Source of the DNA: JBAZOY01 sp041648505
GTDB lineage: Bacteria > Desulfobacterota > Syntrophia > Syntrophales > CG2-30-49-12
Length of the DNA: 28,446 nt
Reading direction: 5' to 3'
Assembly: GCA_041648505.1 (NCBI GenBank)
Contig: JBAZOY010000030.1
Location: 1 to 28,446, forward strand
The notes under the pieces were generated by a model, which saw only the letters and a program-made list of their open reading frames with translations, was not told the DNA's origin and did no database searches. Within the stretch, counting starts at the first letter, position 1, and each line of letters starts with the position of its first letter. The position numbers and the translations under genes are program-made. Below, piece after piece: positions 24,505 through 28,446 of the stretch.

Positions 24505-26430
24505 TTATATCTCCCTCGCAATCAATGAACCATCATGAATTGCATTCAGAATATTACGTGCCTCTACACAATCTCCTATAAGATATGTTGGGATTTGATC
24601 GTGTAAAAACTTTGCCGACTCTTTGTTCGGTCTTGATCCTGCAGCAATTACGATAGATTCTGCCGGTATAAAAAAACTTTTGCCGTCTTTTTTAACAACA
24701 ACCCCGTCTTCTTTTATCTCCTCCACCTTCGTTTCGGTAAGGATTTTCACACCTCCTTTGGCAAGTCGTTGTTTTTGGAACATTCGGGGGATCGGTCCCA
24801 GGTCTTCAGCTATCCTTGCCAACATTTCGACTATAGTTACTTCTTTTCCTCTTTCGGCTAAAAATTCCGCAGTTTCTACCCCTGCTAAGCCACCCCCTAC
24901 CACGGCCACTTTTTGGGCTACTTCTTTTCCCAATAATATATCTTCGGCTGTAAATACGTTGTCTCTTTCAATTCCCGGGATATCGGGAATAGCAGGAATT
25001 GCTCCGGTGGCGATAATAATCACATCAGGCTTTATTTTGTCGACTATTTCCTGATTTACCGCTTTTTCCAGCTCTATCTCTACTCCGAGCTTTTCTATCT
25101 GCGCCCTGAGATATCGGGTTACATTTTCAATTTCCTCTTTGTGAGGAGGGATCTTAGCCAGACGCAACTGACCGCCTAATTCAGTTCCTTTATCAAAAAG
25201 TAGTACCTGATGTCCTCTTATGGAAGCAACCCTGGCAGCTTCCATACCTGCCGGTCCTCCACCGGCGATGAGTACCTTTTTAGGCGTCATGGCAGCTTTT
25301 ATCCGAAGATCTTTTTCTCTTCCCACCTCAACATTAAGGCTGCAAGTAATAGCAAGAGATGTATATGCTCTGTCGGCACAACCTTTATTGCACGCAATGC
25401 ACGTCCTGATATCCTCAAATCTTCCTTCAAGAGCTTTTTTTGGCAATTCCGGGTCTGCAATTAAAGGTCTGCCCATCCCGATTAAATCCGCTTTTTTCTC
25501 CTCTAAAATCCTTTCTGCCAGTAAGGGATCATTGATCCTGATACCGGAGATAACAGGAGTGTCTATAAATCCTTTTATCCACTCGGCAAGATGGACAAGA
25601 ACGCCCGGGGGAAATGCCATGGGTAAAATATTTACCATTTCTCGAGAAACCGCCGTTGATATATTAAAGACGTCAGTGCCGGCGCTTCTCAGCATTTTAA
25701 ATACTATTTCAATTTCTTTTTTAGTATATCCCCCTTCCGGAAACTCAGTTGCCGGGACACGGCAGGAGATAATGAAATCCTTGCCTGTTTTTTTTCTGAT
25801 CTTTGTAACTATGGCACAAATAAATCTTGCTCTGTTCTCTATATTTCCGCCGTACCTGTCCTGTCTTTGGTTTGAATTGGAGAATAGAAATTGTTCCGTT
25901 AAAAATCTATGGCCACAGAGTACCTCTACTCCATCAAATCCCGCCTCCTGTGCTCTTCTTGCTGCTTCGGCATATTTCCCTACGATTGCTTCAATCTCTT
26001 CGATATTCAATTCCCGCGGGTTTTTTTCTAGAGATTTATCAGATAATCTTGTCATAGGAGGAGGGATGGGAGAAGGTGCAACAGGCTGAGTTCCAATAAT
26101 CCTTGAAGAACATTCACGTCCCCCGTGGACCAGTTGAACAGCTATTTTTACTCCGTAGCTGTGAACAACTTCGGTTAACTTTCTAAACCCCGGGATATAA
26201 TCATCGTTATATAAGCATAAATTGGTGGAGAGAACCCTTCCTGCAGGTTCTATGGCTGTTGCTTCTACTATGATGAAGCCAACCCCGCCCTTTGCCCTTT
26301 CCACAAAATAATCTATTAACCTTTCACTTACATAACCTCCAGTAGCAGCAAAGTTAGTGCCCATAGGAAGCATTACCAATTTATTCTTCAGTTCCAAACC
26401 ATTAAGCCGAAAAGGCTCAAATAAAATCAT
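24505..26430 (-). CDS. Old yellow enzyme-type flavin/Fe-S oxidoreductase, FadH-like
   Basis: A 641-residue protein with three parts: an FMN-binding TIM barrel (1-375), a 4Fe-4S site C344-x2-C347-x3-C351-x11-C363, and an FAD/NAD(P)H module with GGGPAG (390-395) and VGGGLAG near 505. This is the 2,4-dienoyl-CoA reductase/trimethylamine dehydrogenase architecture. DRYGGNIENRARF (191-203) is the family signature. The proton-donating tyrosine and histidine known in E. coli FadH (Tyr166, His252) correspond to Phe176 and Ser262 by my alignment, so classical dienoyl-CoA reduction is doubtful; other enoate, aldehyde-conjugate or bile-acid-like substrates are possible. ATG 26430 lies 32 bases after secA. 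Its function beside argJ is unknown. Confidence 0.9.
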   Translation of the reverse strand: MILFEPFRLNGLELKNKLVMLPMGTNFAATGGYVSERLIDYFVERAKGGVGFIIVEATAIEPAGRVLSTNLCLYNDDYIPGFRKLTEVVHSYGVKIAVQLVHGGRECSSRIIGTQPVAPSPIPPPMTRLSDKSLEKNPRELNIEEIEAIVGKYAEAARRAQEAGFDGVEVLCGHRFLTEQFLFSNSNQRQDRYGGNIENRARFICAIVTKIRKKTGKDFIISCRVPATEFPEGGYTKKEIEIVFKMLRSAGTDVFNISTAVSREMVNILPMAFPPGVLVHLAEWIKGFIDTPVISGIRINDPLLAERILEEKKADLIGMGRPLIADPELPKKALEGRFEDIRTCIACNKGCADRAYTSLAITCSLNVEVGREKDLRIKAAMTPKKVLIAGGGPAGMEAARVASIRGHQVLLFDKGTELGGQLRLAKIPPHKEEIENVTRYLRAQIEKLGVEIELEKAVNQEIVDKIKPDVIIIATGAIPAIPDIPGIERDNVFTAEDILLGKEVAQKVAVVGGGLAGVETAEFLAERGKEVTIVEMLARIAEDLGPIPRMFQKQRLAKGGVKILTETKVEEIKEDGVVVKKDGKSFFIPAESIVIAAGSRPNKESAKFLHDQIPTYLIGDCVEARNILNAIHDGSLIAREI

Positions 26431-26462
26431 CCTGATCTCTGACTATGTGTTTTATTTTACAA

Positions 26463-28446
26463 TCACTGTCCGCAACACTTCTTATATTTCTTTCCGCTTC
26501 CGCAGGGGCAGGGGTCGTTTCTTCCTACTTTTTCCCCCTCTCTTTTGACGGTAGTAGATGTTTCACCCTCTTCGCCCCGGGAGAGGACATATTCCTGGCG
26601 GGATTGTTCTCTTATCTGCTCAACTTCTTCCTCACGCTGGACTTTGACCATGCAAAGTTTTTCAATGGTGTCTTCTTTGATACGGTGGATCATCTCCATA
26701 AACATCTCGTAGCCTTCTCTTTGATATTCTCTGACAGGGTCCTTTTGTCCGTATCCCCTGAGCCCGATGCCCTCTTTAAGGTGGTCCATCCCCAGCAGAT
26801 GATCCTTCCATTGTGTATCAATGGATTGGAGCATTATTACCTTTATAAGGTAATCCATCAGAGGCTTACCGAAATCACTTTCTTTCTCCAGGAGAAGGGT
26901 TTTAACACCGGATATAACTGTATTTTCTATGGCTTCTCTGTTAAGATCGTTGCTCTGTTCACCGGGATTTAATTTCAAGGAGAATCGTCTGGAGACAATG
27001 TTATACAGCCCTTCGAGATCCCATTCCTCGGGATGGCGTTTCTCGTCTATATATTCCGGGATCAGGTCTTCCACAACCTCTTCCAGTATTTCTTCAATGT
27101 CTGACAGCAGTTTCTCACCACGAAGTGCATTTTTCCGTTGTTCGTAGATCACCTGCCGCTGTCTGTTCATGACGTCATCGTATTCAAGAAGGTGTTTACG
27201 TATCTCGAAATTATGCCCTTCAACCCTCTTCTGGGCATTTTCAATGGCCCTGGAAATAAGACGGTGTTCGATAGGCTGATTTTCCTCAAGGCCAATCCGT
27301 TCCATTACAGAGGAGATTCTTTCTCCCCCGAATATCCGCAGGAGATCATCTTCCAGTGAGAGGTAGAATCTTGATGATCCATTATCACCCTGCCTGCCTG
27401 ATCTTCCTCTGAGCTGGTTATCTATTCTCCGACTTTCATGTCTTTCTGTTCCGAGAATGTGGAGACCGCCAAGCTCAGCCACACCGTCTCCAAGCTTTAT
27501 ATCAGTTCCCCTGCCTGCCATATTAGTTGAAAGGGTCACCATTCCCTGCTGGCCGGCTTGAGCGATGATCTCCGCCTCTTTTTCGTGATGCTTTGCATTG
27601 AGAACATGATGCTTGACTCCGGCACGGGACAGGTATTTACTTAAAAGTTCAGATTTTTCTATGGATATCGTTCCTACCAGAACCGGTCTCTTCGCCTTAT
27701 GCAACTCTTTGATTTCCTCGATAATCGCATTGAATTTTTCCTTTTCCAGCTTGTAGATGACATCGCCGTGATCTGTTCTTATCATCGGTTCATTTGTGGG
27801 AACGACAATTACCTCGAGGTTGTAAATCTTTTTAAATTCGGCTGCTTCTGTATCGGCTGTACCGGTCATCCCTGCTAATTTACGGTACATTCTAAAGTAA
27901 TTCTGGAAGGTAATGGAGGCAAGGGTCTGGTTTTCCTGCTCTATTTTTACTTTTTCTTTCGCCTCAAGGGCCTGATGCAGACCGTCACTGTAACGTCTCC
28001 CAGGCATTACCCTCCCCGTGAACTCATCAACGATAATGACTTTATCGTCTCTTACCAGGTAATCCACGTCCCGCTTGAAGAGGATATGAGCCTTCAACGC
28101 CTGATTCATATGGTGAAGAAGTTCAATATTCTTAGGTTCAAAGAGATTTTGTACCTTCAGAAAACTTTCGGCCTTCGATACACCCTCTTCCGTAAGGGCT
28201 ACGGTACGGGCTTTTTCATCTACAGTGTAGTCCTGTTCCTTTTTGAGTCTCGGAATAATTTGATTTATACGGTAGTACTTATCTGTAGATTCCTCAGAAG
28301 GACCGGATATGATGAGCGGTGTTCTTGCCTCATCAATCAGGATACTGTCCACCTCATCAACGATTGCATAATGGTATTCACGGTGAACAAAATCTTCGAG
28401 GGTGAACTTCATGTTGTCACGGAGATAATCGAAACCAAATTCGTTG
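26463..28446 (-). CDS. secA: Preprotein translocase ATPase SecA (N terminus beyond the window)
   Basis: Motor that drives proteins through SecYEG. The gene runs off the right edge in an open frame; the window begins with NEFGFDYLRDNMKF, about residue 175 by comparison with E. coli SecA, so the Walker A part is missing. Visible are the motif II segment VDEVDSILIDEARTPLIISG, the preprotein-binding region, the second nucleotide domain with TNMAGRGTDI and the GRSGRQGDNGSS motif VI, and helical scaffold and wing domains. The C-terminal SEC-C zinc tail VGRNDPCPCGSGKKYKKCC ends at 26463. ATG 28412 within the frame is an internal methionine, not the start. The next gene starts 32 bases downstream. 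Confidence 0.98.
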   Translation of the reverse strand, partial: NEFGFDYLRDNMKFTLEDFVHREYHYAIVDEVDSILIDEARTPLIISGPSEESTDKYYRINQIIPRLKKEQDYTVDEKARTVALTEEGVSKAESFLKVQNLFEPKNIELLHHMNQALKAHILFKRDVDYLVRDDKVIIVDEFTGRVMPGRRYSDGLHQALEAKEKVKIEQENQTLASITFQNYFRMYRKLAGMTGTADTEAAEFKKIYNLEVIVVPTNEPMIRTDHGDVIYKLEKEKFNAIIEEIKELHKAKRPVLVGTISIEKSELLSKYLSRAGVKHHVLNAKHHEKEAEIIAQAGQQGMVTLSTNMAGRGTDIKLGDGVAELGGLHILGTERHESRRIDNQLRGRSGRQGDNGSSRFYLSLEDDLLRIFGGERISSVMERIGLEENQPIEHRLISRAIENAQKRVEGHNFEIRKHLLEYDDVMNRQRQVIYEQRKNALRGEKLLSDIEEILEEVVEDLIPEYIDEKRHPEEWDLEGLYNIVSRRFSLKLNPGEQSNDLNREAIENTVISGVKTLLLEKESDFGKPLMDYLIKVIMLQSIDTQWKDHLLGMDHLKEGIGLRGYGQKDPVREYQREGYEMFMEMIHRIKEDTIEKLCMVKVQREEEVEQIREQSRQEYVLSRGEEGETSTTVKREGEKVGRNDPCPCGSGKKYKKCCGQ

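Noticed and set aside
25220..26089. Plus-strand ORF of 289 codons antisense to the flavoenzyme gene
   Set aside because: The longest shadow frame in the window, but the opposite strand encodes a full conserved FMN barrel; composition is serine/proline-rich as expected of antisense translation.
1..28446. CRISPR arrays, tRNA or rRNA genes, insertion-sequence transposases, toxin-antitoxin pairs or phage genes
   Set aside because: Looked for by eye on both strands; none found.

Overview
The window reads as a stretch of chromosome from a Desulfobacterota (deltaproteobacterial) anaerobe. The evidence is a bacterial-type ATP sulfurylase of the kind found in sulfate reducers together with a dense housekeeping block, secA-argJ-rpsB-tsf-pyrH-frr-uppS-cdsA-dxr-rseP-tsaB-psd-pssA-asd, whose order I associate from memory with Syntrophobacterales-like genomes. 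The phylum assignment is inference; no 16S gene or other direct marker is present.

Layout, left to right. 1-2000 is an accessory island: a 174-base near-identical copy of the 3' end of sat, a short palindromic repeat, gene-like debris, then an AAA+/DUF4143 ATPase preceded by a cluster of TTGAC/GTCAA half-sites and followed by a perfect bidirectional terminator. 2014-6805 holds sat, purQ, lepA, fmdB and an uncatalogued-looking 42-residue cysteine-rich ORF, all on the minus strand. 7041-10503 holds a DEAD-box RNA helicase (the only large plus-strand gene besides the ATPase) and a convergent ABC-F ATPase; their base composition differs from each other and from the core genes. 10668-28446 is minus-strand housekeeping DNA. 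In transcription order (right to left): secA (cut by the window edge), an old-yellow-enzyme/FadH-like flavoprotein, argJ, the translation cluster rpsB-tsf-pyrH-frr, the isoprenoid/phospholipid/envelope cluster uppS-cdsA-dxr-rseP-tsaB, psd-pssA-asd with 4-base overlaps, and rsmD-coaD-aminotransferase.

How the genes work together. dxr makes the first committed MEP-pathway intermediate, UppS polymerises isoprenoid units into the undecaprenyl carrier, CdsA makes CDP-diacylglycerol, and PssA then Psd turn it into phosphatidylserine and phosphatidylethanolamine. S2, EF-Ts, RRF, EF4 and SecA serve protein synthesis and export. Asd and the aminotransferase act in the aspartate family, ArgJ in arginine synthesis, PurQ and PyrH in nucleotide synthesis, CoaD in coenzyme A synthesis. 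Sat activates sulfate to APS; no aprAB or other sulfate-reduction gene lies in the window.

I do not see a clear new defence or mobile system. The observations most worth following are the ATPase bracketed by direct repeats of sat, the small cysteine-rich ORF coupled to fmdB with a promoter only a few bases from its start codon, and two mutually exclusive hairpins in the rpsB leader. Start codons are frequently TTG (tsf, rseP, dxr, the aminotransferase and probably cdsA), supported by ribosome-binding sites in four cases.
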